From Copromyces sp. CBS 386.78 (taxonomy: Eukaryota; Ascomycota; Sordariomycetes; Sordariales; Sordariaceae): a stretch of DNA of 64,000 nt. The notes beneath the pieces were generated by a model that ran no database searches, was not told the origin of the DNA, and worked only from the letters and a program-made list of their open reading frames with translations. Numbering within the stretch: the first letter of the stretch is position 1; every line of letters begins with the position of its first letter. This document shows positions 54,094 to 64,000 of the stretch, one piece after another. Location: assembly GCA_030685235.1 (NCBI GenBank), contig MU839118.1:124001-188000 (forward strand), in the 5' to 3' direction. A program made the translations under genes and the position numbers.

Positions 54094-55932
54094 ATGATGC
54101 TGCACAGAGACAGCCCCACCTATCCTTGCGGATGGCTTGTCAACGACAAGCCCTGCCAAAGAGGGTTGAATTGTCGCCATGTCCATGATCCTTCCCGGGT
54201 CAAACAATGGAAGAGAAATATGCGACACAAGCCTTGCAGGAGGGGGGAGAAGTGCGAGCACCTTCTGTCGGGAAATTGCCTCTTCTACCATCCTCCAAGT
54301 CATGCGCAACGCGACCTCTGGTACAATGAGAGGATCGTCAGACGAGAAGGCTTGATCCGGAAGGGTCTGAAGCTTTTGGAGGATATCAAAATGCGTGACC
54401 TGGACCTGGGAGAGGATGAACCTGTCAAGATTGAAGATGTGCGTGCCATCTCCAGCTTCAACAAAATTGCCAACAACCAAATCGCGGTACCAGGTATGTG
54501 CAAACTTCGGTTTACCGTTGTGTCCTGAGAGTGAAGGGAGAGCCTTCAATGTTGGCCAGGAGCATAGAGGAAGCGTCTTTGCTAACTTTGTGGTTCCGCC
54601 CCTCCAGGTGTTCCTCCGCGCCTCCATCCTTTGACCCAACAACTCGACCTTAAGCTCGATTACCACAACAAATCCCTTGGCCAGAACTACCCGACATACA
54701 CTCACCACTTCGAGCCCCTTGTACGATCTGTCGAAGCAACCGATCCCGGCTATGACTTGACGAAAATAGACATCGTTACCAACGCCAGCAACCTCCGCAA
54801 GATGTTCACGCTCTTCCTGAATCGACGTCCGGAATACGAGCGCTATGATCTCACCTGGAGAGATAACACACTCGTGCTATCGAAGTGGGCGTTGGATCCA
54901 CAGATGAACTCCAGTTTGGGCCACGGCACCGGCTTCGAGCAAGCAACGTGCATCTACGACGACCATGAAGACGAAGTGCTCAAGAGCAGCACAAGCCATC
55001 ATCGGGTGATAGAGTACCGCTTCGGTGGACTGCACTTGGTTGTTCAGTCGGAGGTAGACGCCTACCACTGTGACTGCCACTGCCCAAGTGCAGGCAACGT
55101 TGATCCCGCCTTACCAGAAACCTTGTCAGCATTGACTATCGACGAGGTGGCTCAACATCGACGACGCAGCAGTGCAATCTCTGCCGAATCCTCCGGACAG
55201 ACCAGCAAGCTGAGCACTGTTCTCTCTTCCGACTTTAGCGTCACCTCGATCGACTGCCACCGCAACGCAACGAGAGAAACAAGCCCCATGTCCCCACCCC
55301 CTTCACCCTGCCTTACGAAATCAACAACAGGCGATCTAGTAGAACCTCGCATAACCGGTGGTGTCCCCCCAGCTTCCGCTTCTGAAAACCTTGCCTTTTC
55401 CTCGGCCAATTCGTCCCCAACCCTCGACGTCCTCCGCCTCGGCCGTGAGATCCCCGCCCAATGCCTCGTGGAAGTCAAGACCCACAAGGTCAAGAATGAA
55501 CCGCTTTTCAACGCCGAAGCCCAGCTCTATTTTGCCCAGGTCAGCAAGCTGTACATTGCCAAGAACGATTACGGGAGCTTTTACCCGGCCACTGTGCTCG
55601 GAAACGACAACAACAACAACAAGACCAGTGCGGGTGTGCAGGACAAAACCGAAGATATCAGGCAATGGGCAGAAGCAGAGCAGAACCAAAGACAGCTCAG
55701 GAAGGTGGTGGCGCTGCTCAAAAAGTTGAGGGAGCTGGCAGAAGGGTACGAGAAGGAAAAGGGGGTTGGGAGGTTGACGGTTTTGATGAGGAATGATGGG
55801 ATGGGGGAGGAGAGTGGGGTGAAGGTTACTTTGCATGAGAGGATGGGTACGGGGGACGAGGGGGAGGGAAGTGGATGTCTACCTCTACCGGGGGATGGGG
55901 GAGGTGAGGGTTCGAAAAATACCTCTACATGA
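54094..55932 (+). CDS. CCCH zinc-finger protein with a DXO/Rai1-like nuclease domain
   Basis: Two exons, 54094-54493 and 54608-55932, give 574 residues. Two CCCH fingers open the protein: C12-x8-C21-x5-C27-x3-H31, the classic RNA-binding spacing, and C48-x5-C54-x7-C62-x3-H66. From about residue 190 the order of motifs follows the DXO/Rai1 decapping fold. First comes NLRKMF..., then DLTWRDNTLVLSKW (the strand after which DXO has GTIYISE), GHGTGFE with Glu244, QSEVDAY with Glu282/Asp284, then EVKT with Glu422/Lys424 and QLYFAQVSKLYIAKNDYGSF. E, E-x-D and E-x-K are the metal and catalytic residues of that family. About 110 Ser/Pro-rich residues separate E-x-D from E-x-K. Fungal relatives of the second half are sometimes labelled geranylgeranyl pyrophosphate synthetase, but no DDxxD motif is present, so that label does not fit. 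Predicted role: binding and processing RNA 5' ends (inference). Confidence 0.72.
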
Positions 55933-56444
55933 GACTGCGCCGAACCGCTTGCTCCAAGACAAGGGTTATAAGGTTGGTTGGTGGAAAGGGATCTGATTTG
56001 GATACGACGTTATGGGCGTGCTGCGTGCCAGGGATAAATAATGGGTGGGTAATATAAGCCGGATGAGGAATTCAGCAATATATGATGGATGGGATTCTGA
56101 GCGTTCTGATGTCACCAATTTTGTGACGAGGGAAAACAGAGTAACAACAGTGTAAACAGTAGCATACGTACGAATAGGATACACGATAGCAAGCGTACGA
56201 TGTTTTGGCTTTAATATCATGAGAAACACGATTACATCACTGGACTGTTGGGCAATGTCTGGTGGGCGCGGGGCTTGTCTTCAATGGATCATCATTTCGA
56301 TCGAAGTGTCTTGGAACATTTGCATCAGTCACGTTCGTTAAACCATCAGTTCCTGTGTTTGCGGACATATGGGACATAATGGTGGTACCTGGGAACTATT
56401 AACAGAATCTAAGTACACAACAAGAGGAAGAGTTGCCATGAAAG

Positions 56445-56477
<33 letters not shown>

Positions 56478-58625
56478 CAAAGATTATAGATGTGCATGAA
56501 GAGTTATCTTCACCTCGTCAACCGCCCAACCGAAAACACACACCAACTAATTGACCCAAACTCGGTCCTCATTTCTCCAGTTCAAATTCCAAAATCAGGC
56601 CAAAAAAACTCTCAAAATCAACTCCACCCAATCAGTCAGTCTGTCCCCTTCCTACGCCCTAGACCTAACTCCTTGATTGAATACTCAGTCACCCGCCCAC
56701 ACAACATCCTTTCTCGAAACAGGATACACGCGAATCCCCCTCCCCTTATCTTTGCGCCGCTTCCGTTTGCGTTTCTGACCTGCAACTCCAGATTTTTTTT
56801 TTTTTTAATTACAAGTAGATGCTTAATCCCGAGTCTGACATTGTGTAGTTTGTGTTTCTGTTCGTCGGTTAACATTGGATGCTTGGTCTGATTACCGTCC
56901 ATTTCTCATTCTTGTCAGTGTCTTTGACGAGAACGCATTTTAGAAAAAAAAAAATTTTTTTTTTTTTTTTTTTTTTTGATGGCTGTCTTGAGAAGGAATG
57001 CGTGGATTGGGTAGTGAGGGAGGAGGAGGCTGGAGGGCATAATCTGGAGGAGGGATGGATTCAAGTCTTGTATATCGTCGCTTAACTGTATGTATGATGA
57101 TGGGACATTGTGCGATTTTTTATTTTTTTTCGAAATCAATGGTGGTTGTGTGTTTGACATTGTGTTGGTCGTTGTTCTGAAATCAACCTTCTATGCAAGT
57201 TGTGAGTGAGTGTATGGGTTAGGCGTTTCCGGGCTCCCCCCGAGTTTAGGTCCGGGAATAGGTGGGTGGGTCCTGAAGCAAGCGCCGAGTGTGGGGCAAT
57301 TCGGATGCCGAGTCCGGATCGCCGTTCGGGGCCGTTCTTGAGCGCAAGTCTTCCGTCGCTCAGCCTTGAATTGATGTAATAATATACCATTCCTGTCGAA
57401 ATGTATCTGACCCAGGTCGAAAAGTTGATGCGGCCTGGCAGTGGCTATATCATACTCCTGAAATGGGTCTGGCGTGCACGTTGCGAATGTGTGGTCGGGT
57501 CGGTCTCCGTAACGGGCCCGGGGCGATGCGCAGCATGCGGCCTTTCTGTGACCAACTCGACAACCAACGAGTATCGGATATTGTTTCCTCTTGTGAGGGC
57601 ACCTTCATCCATCTTCCATGTGCTTTTCCAACGGTCTAGGGTTATGAACACCAAAGTCAATATTAGTGGTAATGTAGTGCTCGGCAAACCCTAACCCGCA
57701 GCGCAAAACCTGTGTAAATTGACGAATGGCCTGGAACTTCATTCGTTCTTTCTCCTCCTCCCCACGACGGGCGACATCGTTCTTTCCTTAGCAAATCAGA
57801 CAACAGAATCGATCATGTGATTGAAGTCAGTCGGCCAGATTCTTCTCTGCCCTAATCCTCCTTTTGCTTGTGCAAAGTTCAGTGTTGCCAGCCGAATCAC
57901 GCGACACCTCCAATTGCGCCCCGACAACACTGACCACCGAACGTCGTCCAACAGTCGCCGAATCACGGCCGCCAACTGCATTTGTGGTGATCTTGTTCCA
58001 CCTAATTATGACTACCAAAAGAGGCCATCGAGAGAGGCCTGCGGCGTCCAAGTCCCGACGCGATGGTCGGGTCGCCATAACGGGCCTGCGGCGGAGCCCA
58101 GCATGCTACCTTTTTCCTCCACCAATCAACCAATCATGATTTTGTCACAAGGCTGCCTTTCTTTTTTCGACAGACCGTCAACAGAAACTTCTCTCAGTTT
58201 GCCTAATTCATTTCACTGATTGTGCTCCAGGCCCGTTGATCGTCGCTTCCCGTGTCCCTCACGGGCTCACCGGGTCCTCGGTGTTACTGTTAGCCTGAGG
58301 TGCCTCGCTCTAGGGCTCCGACCTTCGGCCTCCGACGACCGTACAAGGACCTATCGTCAAACAGCATCACCCTACTGATGTCGAAATCCCTTACGAAACA
58401 ATTTCGAGGTTTTGCATGTTTGCCTGTTCACGGCTCAGCGGTCCGAATCACTGCTCTGTCACAAGTCCTTCGAGGCACAGCAGCCGTCCCACGCCGCAAT
58501 CATCAGGCGATACCCGCATGCCAAACATGGGCACAGATATTGGCCCCAAGCGCCCGAGACAATGGTCAAACATCTGTTGACCACCGCTTTTCTTGGTCCT
58601 TTGCAGGCAGATAAGGCTATCCGAA
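55933..58625. other. Gene-free stretch with homopolymer tracts
   Basis: No supported gene. Runs of about 27 A at 56446-56472 and about 12 T at 56796-56807, and an A-run/T-run palindrome at 56943-56977, break up the sequence. Open frames are short. Confidence 0.45.
56943..56977. repeat. A-run directly followed by T-run
   Basis: About 12 A are followed directly by about 23 T. The junction can fold into a perfect A-T hairpin, and the tract would exclude nucleosomes. It may also be a site of sequencing error. Confidence 0.7.
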
Positions 58626-59235
58626 GAGTAACCCTACCCGCACCCTATCGAAACCTACCGGCACACCATCTGGGAAAATGTCAGCTGTCATGTAAATACT
58701 CGCGTTTTAGCGGTAAAACTTACTGTTTTGAATGGTTATTACCATTTGAATCACCCAGCCATATGACCCAGATAATGCCGTGACCAGACTACTCCAGATC
58801 ACTCAAATCTCGTGATCAACCTATGGTGTTTAGTGCAATCTGCTGCAAATTGACCGCTCTATCTACTCGCTATATCGCATCCCAGTCAAAATCGCTATCG
58901 AGTGACGAAAGTTCAGAAGATATCCGATAGGTGCCTGCTATACCTCCCCCTCCCTCCTCCTCTCCTTTTGGTTGAGGGTATAGTGCGGTAAGTGTGTAGT
59001 GCGGTGAGGGTGCAGTACGGTGAGGGTGCACCGGTGCAGTGCTGTGCAAATGTGCAAGTTTGAAAGTGCGAAAAAAATGACCAAGAGTGTGTAAATGTTG
59101 CGTGTCATTTCAAATGCGAAATTTAGCGGGTAAAAACGGGGTTTACGATGTCAGGTGTCATCCAGCTGTAAGGCCCGCTTTTATGTGGGGGATGGTGTGC
59201 CGGTAGGTTTCGATAGGGTGCGGGTAGGTTTACTC
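58626..59235. mobile_element. hAT-like MITE with 45-bp inverted repeats and 8-bp duplication
   Basis: The left end (58626-58670) and the right end (59191-59235, inverted) match over 45 bp with one mismatch at position 7. Both begin GAGTAA and contain CCTACCCGCACCCTATCG. TATCCGAA occurs directly before the left end (58618-58625) and directly after the right end (59236-59243), a perfect 8-bp target duplication as made by hAT-type transposases. The 610-bp interior has no open frame but has GTGCGGTGAGGGTGCAGT-like tandem units at about 58985-59045. Confidence 0.85.
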
Positions 59236-60147
59236 TATCCGAAACACCCTTGGCTGCCATGTATCACCCTGGTGGACGAGCTTGCCTGTATCGTGATATC
59301 GGCTCTCGATTGGGGGCAAGTCACTCATTGCGCGGGAGGTGATGGTTCTCAAGGCGACCGCAATATGGAACCAGTGTCACAAAGGTGCTAACATCTGTCT
59401 GCCACTACCCATACCTTGTTTATGTGAGGCTTTATCAAGTCTTACAACGAGCCTTTTCTGCACGCTGACGGGAGAGTGCTGTACATTATGCGCCCGGAGT
59501 CTGACAAAGCCTTGCCGGAGAAATGGCAGTTCGGTTACTCGTAACCTGCCACCACTTCCTTCCTGCCGTGTCCATCCGCGCTATGGTCGTGTTTTCCTCG
59601 GCTACCGACTGTGTGGGTGCACGTCTACGGAGGCAGCAAGGCGGAGAAAGTCGAGTGACAACAAGTCCGAGTACATCTAACACGTCCTCAATCCCAACAT
59701 CAAGGTTCGTACTACGAGCCGCTTCCGGTGGAAGGTCACACTTCGGGTGGTCTGACAACGTTGACAGGTTGCCTGTTGGCTATCTCTTCGCAAACCAGCC
59801 AACGGGAGATGTCGGACATGTCAAATTGTGATACACTCCGAACTTTCACAAGTTCAAGGCTTCATCCATACGCCCTGCTACTGGGGCGGTATCAAGATGG
59901 TACAAGTGTACTGTCACGACTTTCTATGCAAGAAACGTCAATGTCGAATAAGTGCTTGGCCGGGTGCCCTCTTATTCAACATCCAAGTTTCATGTTCCTG
60001 TGCCACTGGCTTGCGACTCTGCACCGGGTGGTATTGCACTTCAAGGTGGCCTTCAACGGTACGACTCCAATGGCTTTCTATCTCGCATTCTGCCGTGTTT
60101 CTCGCCTACTCCCCCAACATGTTCATCATGTATCCTTCTCTTTCTCG
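59236..60147. other. Spacer with short coding-like fragments
   Basis: No complete gene. Several plus-strand fragments look protein-like without joining into one frame, for example GGRSHFGWSDNVDRLPVGYL near 59730-59790 and GRVPSYSTSKFHVPVPLACD near 59955-60015. They could be an eroded gene or chance. The last part is 3' flank of the DUF8021-type gene. Confidence 0.3.
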
Positions 60148-60963
60148 TTACACCACCAACGCCGCATCGCTCGCGGTGAAGTGGTGGACATACCGCAGCT
60201 TCCCCTGAACAAGCCTGAACTCGTGCATGTCTAGCAATGCTCCATCACTTCCACCCTTGCTAAACACGCTCACAGCCCCCAAACCCTCGTCAATCACATA
60301 CATCTTGTCCGTATTTGCCTTGCCATTCAAGCTCACGGGTTGGCACTCCTCGGTGTAGTACTCGCTTCCCTCCAGCCGGGCGCACGGTGTGCCCCAGGGC
60401 AACTCATAGTTACCGTTGCCGCTCCACAGGTCGAGGTACGAGTTGGCCACGATCTTGAGCAAGTCCCGACTGTCTTGCTTTGCCGTAACAATCACAGACC
60501 AGTCTTCTGCATCAACGTATACGAGTGTCTTGGTGGCATTGAATTGCGGCTCAGTCGAAGGGCGTGAGATAACGACGTCTATGATCTTGGCCCTGAGACC
60601 CGCGCTACCAGTATTGTCGTATGTGATCTGCGTGCCGATGATGTACGGATTCTTGGGGTCGGTAACAATCAATTGCGAGTACGTCTTGCAGTCTCGTTGA
60701 TCGACAAAAGTTCGAGTGTAATCGATCTTAAGCGGAGTAGTGAGGATTGAGGTGTTGATGTCGCGCTGCTTGTAGTTCTCGCGGTACAGAGGCGAATTTG
60801 AGATGAGCATCGGGTCGACTTCTCCATAGGTTTGGGATTCTATGTAGATGTCGGTTTGCATTCGAAGGGCGGCCCATTGGCAGTTACCACCTGCCCCTCG
60901 CTGGGCGAGTGAGGACTGTATGACGGCTAGGACGCCCAGGGCTGCTAAGGTGAGACGAGCCAT
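60148..60963 (-). CDS. Secreted DUF8021/SnoaL-like protein
   Basis: A single-exon gene of 271 residues on the minus strand. Residues 1-20 (MARLTLAALGVLAVIQSSLA) are a clean signal peptide with an Ala-x-Ala-like cleavage site followed by QRGAGGNC. The C-terminal half carries marks of a fungal NTF2/SnoaL-like secreted family (DUF8021): WGTPCARLEGSEYYTEECQP, with two Cys expected to pair, then MYVIDEGLGAVSVFSKGG and DMHEFRLVQGKLRYVHHFT. The function of the family is unknown; a small-molecule binding or cyclase-like pocket is suggested by the fold only. The ATG at 60963 is the first in frame and starts the signal peptide. Confidence 0.88.
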   Translation of the reverse strand: MARLTLAALGVLAVIQSSLAQRGAGGNCQWAALRMQTDIYIESQTYGEVDPMLISNSPLYRENYKQRDINTSILTTPLKIDYTRTFVDQRDCKTYSQLIVTDPKNPYIIGTQITYDNTGSAGLRAKIIDVVISRPSTEPQFNATKTLVYVDAEDWSVIVTAKQDSRDLLKIVANSYLDLWSGNGNYELPWGTPCARLEGSEYYTEECQPVSLNGKANTDKMYVIDEGLGAVSVFSKGGSDGALLDMHEFRLVQGKLRYVHHFTASDAALVV

Positions 60964-63272
60964 GATGCTGCGGAGTTACTGATACATAGACGTTTCGTCG
61001 AATCTATGTGCAGTGTTCTGAAATGGTGAGGGAACAAGCAGCACATCAGAGACCATGTCCATGTGCAGGCAGACAGGTACTAATTGTCTGCGAATATCGC
61101 AGCAATACGAACTCTAATCCAAGTCCCGCGATCGGTTCATCTATCATCGGCAATACCCATATTGTTGCTCGCATTGGCAACCCCGCTCCCATATGGGTAA
61201 GTTCTCTCAGTGACGATGTACGCTCTGTTCGCCGACTGTGGAATTACCCGGCAAAACATGCTAATATTGCAACCAGACAATTTTGTGGGCATATGCGTTC
61301 AATCAGACCGGGGGTTTCTGGATGCTGCAAGTGCCTTACTGATGGCTTCTGATTTTACTTTCTTGAACAGACATCAAGGGGACCAGATATCATTGGCATC
61401 CGTTGGTGTGATACCGGTAAGTTCGTTTATCCCCAACTTCAACTATTCCAACACCGCGAAAAGAAATATGCCGTTGCAAGATACGTGGTGAACTATCACA
61501 TTATTTTTTTTCAGCCGCATGTTGCTAGTATCCTCAGATGCAGTGACGCCTCACAGAAGAAGCAAAGAGCTAACAGTCGGCATAAACATAGACTCATCCA
61601 ACTGCACAGCCACCCGAAGGATTGGAATGCCAAACAGTGCCAAATCTCGATTTAGATGCCACATCGTAGTGGGTAGAAGTAAGTTCGATCACCAACTGTA
61701 TGTCTTGTCCTGTCTTGACTCAGATGTAGGTGCAAGCTTTTGGATACCGATAATGCTCAAGCATCAATGCTGAGGCACGCACGGTATCTGTCTCATCGTT
61801 GCACTATGATGTTGGTCAGGTAAGAGATTCTACCCCGCTGTGATATTCAAGCCATATTTGATGCTTTTCTACGACTGTTGGCATCTCGTGATGCAAAATT
61901 CGACAATGCATTAACTTGTTGGTTGCTAAAAGTCGAGTTTTCACGATGTCCACCCCTCGAAAGCTCGACACTTGCATTATGATCGATCCACCATGCTGGG
62001 GCCATCACAGTCGAGGGCTACTAACAAGTCGAACTAAAAGGGTAAGTCGGTCCGTTATCACCCTGCTGTTACTACTGGAACCGGAAGGAATAACAAAGCT
62101 CTGCATTAGATCTGATCTAGTCGGGTCCTTCCGAGCCCAGATGATGCCGTTTATCTTGGTAGGATTCACCTCTTTCCTGATGCGGTGCCGTGGATTTTGC
62201 GTGTGCCCCTATTGTGCATTTGACGTTGTTTGCGAGCAGTTGTCGATCGGAATACAGACTGGAGAAAGGGGGCTATAACACAGGCCTGGCAGTCACTAAC
62301 GAGCACTAAAATGTCGGCGGATTTTCAGGCCGCGCATGTGCTGGCCAATGGGGCTCGAGGTCGCCGGCGCTTAACGGCATCCGCCATGGTCCAACAACAC
62401 ACACTGAAGGGAGATTTCGAGCCAAGTGTGCCTCGCTGCTCTTCGTTGATTCGCCAATGGGCCGTTTACTTCTGAAGATGGCATAGGCTTTTTCTACTTT
62501 GCTGCTTCGCCTCTTTGACCTCCACGCCCGCATCTTGAATCCGGAAGTTGACCTCTCAAACGGCCCCCTAATCCCGGCCCCCTAACGGCTGAATGGAGAA
62601 GGATCCACACCGGGCCCGAAACCGCGGCCCGGAAATGGGAGCCCGTTGAGGGCCCCGGACCCCACTGCCGCAAGGCGATGCTCCTGCAAAAGTTCACGAC
62701 CGAATAGTGCACAACACGACACTCAGCTCGACCCGGGAGACTGGTTTGATGGGTGTTTTTGAAGAGGCCCTTGAGGGGCACCTGGGTGTCGTGATGGAAA
62801 ACATACCGGGTTCATGGACTGTCACCAGGGCATCGGTTGGGGGCACATGCTATCGGTTCCTTGAGCAGGACTCCAATGTCGTCACATTTGGCTGCTCAGC
62901 CGGATGTTGACCTCCTTGTCGACTGCCGGGTCTGTGGTCGAGACGGACTGTGAGGCGGATTGTGCCCATGACATTGGCACACTGGCGGCCGTTGACAAGG
63001 TGTGGAAGGGTGACTTATAAAGAGGCATCATGAAGCCGGTCATGGAGGTTGGAGGGAAGGCATTCAGATCAGCATCTGTCTTGACGGTCTTCAGTCGACA
63101 AGAGCAACAACGGCTTCACTCGAGTATATCATCTTACCTGACTCCTCGGCAAGATTATCACTCGGCAAGACCTCGACATCTTCACTCCTGCAAACCTCAG
63201 CTTCAGAGCCCTCGGATTACCACTCACCTCATACACCAACTCTCCAATACAAACAACAAGTCAACAGTCACA
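60964..63272. other. Gene-poor stretch with many splice-like sites
   Basis: I could not assemble a gene here. On the plus strand, GTAAGTTC occurs near 61197, 61415 and 61679, and GTAAGTCGG near 62042, each followed within 50-110 nt by pyrimidine-rich AG acceptors. Pieces such as GSSIIGNTHIVARIGNPAPI (about 61130-61190) look protein-like. It may be an unrecognised multi-exon gene, a decayed gene or a spliced non-coding RNA. From 63050 to 63272 the sequence is a CA-rich leader of the next gene. Confidence 0.35.
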
Positions 63273-63473
63273 ATGTGCAACTGGGAGCAGACCAAGTTCG
63301 AGGCGTGCAAGCACACCGAGACCAAGCGGATGGCCTACTCGTGCGCCATCTACACGAGGCATACGTATGGAGAATGCCGGTTCGATCCCAAGAAGAGCAA
63401 GGTGTTTACCGTCATCAGCTACGGCAACTGCAAGGAGTGTTCGGAGATGTTCAACAAATATGTAAATTTCTGA
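63273..63473 (+). CDS. Small Cys-rich protein of unknown function
   Basis: A 66-residue protein starting MCNWEQTKFEACKH. The ATG at 63273 has a strong context (gtcacaATGTG) after a long CA-rich leader. The frame is open upstream to an ATG at 63030, but that extension is low-complexity and looks like 5' UTR. It has six Cys, one in a C-x2-C pair near the end (GNCKECSEMF), and two His. There is no signal peptide, so it is not a typical secreted effector; a small zinc-binding protein is possible. Small intracellular proteins with a CxxC end are common in Sordariales. I do not assign a function. Confidence 0.65.
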   Translation: MCNWEQTKFEACKHTETKRMAYSCAIYTRHTYGECRFDPKKSKVFTVISYGNCKECSEMFNKYVNF

Positions 63474-64000
63474 GGGACGTGGTACCTGTGGTGGTTTGGT
63501 TTTCCCTTAGCTGGTTGTTTTATTAGTAGGTGGGTGTTCACTCCATATGGCACTCACTCGGTGTTCAAGCTGTTAATGATTTCCACAGTTCAGTTACCAG
63601 ACAGACAGCTTTCTTTCGACAGGCCACTTGATGTGGTTCTCCTGTTGGGTCCATGGACCCATGCAGCTGTTTTTTTCTTTTTTTCTTTCTCAAAACAACA
63701 AAAAAGAAAGGCTCAAAACCACATCAACTTGCACACCGGCATACAACCATCGGCCCTACACCTGTCACCCACCGCTTAGCAAGCCACACAACAGTTGCGA
63801 GTGATATTCGATTCACTGCACGCACCCAAGTATTGCGAAAATGAGGGAAGACAATAGGCGGAACAATGGATGTTCGACGGCTTGATAATCGCTTCATGCC
63901 GCATATCATCCATCCATAAAGGTACCATCTCTTAAGGAGAAGTTGTTTGGTTTGTTTCAACACGATCTCGACAATGGGAGGAAGGAAGGAACATGGGGAC
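63474..64000. other. Downstream flank to the window edge
   Basis: No gene was recognised. It contains the 3' region of the small Cys-rich gene and a T/C-rich tract near 63668-63690. Confidence 0.5.

Noticed and set aside
54631..55932. Annotation as geranylgeranyl pyrophosphate synthetase
   Set aside because: Fungal relatives are sometimes labelled so, but the DDxxD motifs of prenyl synthases are absent and the motif order fits DXO/Rai1 instead.
1..64000. Search for CRISPR arrays, tRNA genes, dispersed 5S rRNA and telomere repeats
   Set aside because: A few GGTTCGAAT-like strings were seen (for example near 9083 and 42184) but none had a tRNA fold. No 5S-like sequence, TTAGGG array or regularly spaced repeats were found by eye.

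Overview
This window is nuclear DNA of a filamentous ascomycete, most likely a Sordariales species of the Neurospora/Sordaria type. The signs are short GT..AG introns with GTAAGT/GTACGT/GTATGT donors and CTAAC-like branch sites, C-ending codons in real genes, many TACCT/AGGTA microsatellites, and a 6.6 kb block at the left edge with the signature of repeat-induced point mutation (RIP): very AT-rich, TpA-rich, no open frame of useful length, stops where Gln codons would be. No prokaryotic features, CRISPR arrays, tRNA or 5S rRNA genes were recognised.

Layout. 1-6640: RIP-destroyed repeats. They include a plus-strand Ty3/gypsy-like retroelement relic (RNase H and integrase still readable), a possible minus-strand relic, and a small unmutated island between them. 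7.5-13 kb: a DUF4604 protein, a five-exon cytochrome c oxidase subunit (yeast Cox4/mammalian COX5B family) on the minus strand, and a divergently transcribed TesB-type acyl-CoA thioesterase. 14.2-14.5 kb holds a 10-N gap between two diverged copies of the same 92 bp, probably an assembly fault. 15-25 kb: a glutamine-rich unknown protein, an OHCU decarboxylase of urate breakdown, a dynamin-like GTPase, and a convergent DUF2235 hydrolase. 27-34 kb: a 1188-residue predicted mitochondrial coiled-coil protein with an apparently frame-shifted C-terminus and an abutting uORF, then a small unknown gene. 35-40 kb: a decayed subtilisin-like protease, a PhzF-family protein and the splicing ubiquitin ligase PRP19. 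41-44 kb: a RING protein with SUMO-interaction motifs (STUbL-like). 48-56 kb: a secreted amidohydrolase/decarboxylase, an unknown two-exon gene, and a CCCH zinc-finger protein whose second half carries the motif order of the DXO/Rai1 decapping fold. 60-63.5 kb: a secreted DUF8021-type protein and a 66-residue Cys-rich protein.

Gene-poor stretches hold several short non-autonomous DNA transposons that I delimit by inverted repeats and target duplications: 26593-26957 (TA), 47552-47793 (TA, perfect arms), 58626-59235 (8-bp duplication, hAT-like) and a looser one at about 52.2-52.9 kb. All are short enough to have escaped RIP, in contrast with the destroyed retroelement.

The genes do not form an obvious cluster or pathway; they are mostly housekeeping or lineage-specific singletons. 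The most unusual gene is the CCCH plus DXO-like protein at 54.1-55.9 kb, a candidate RNA 5'-end surveillance nuclease. Exon joins were worked out by hand from splice consensus and frame continuity, so boundaries are predictions.
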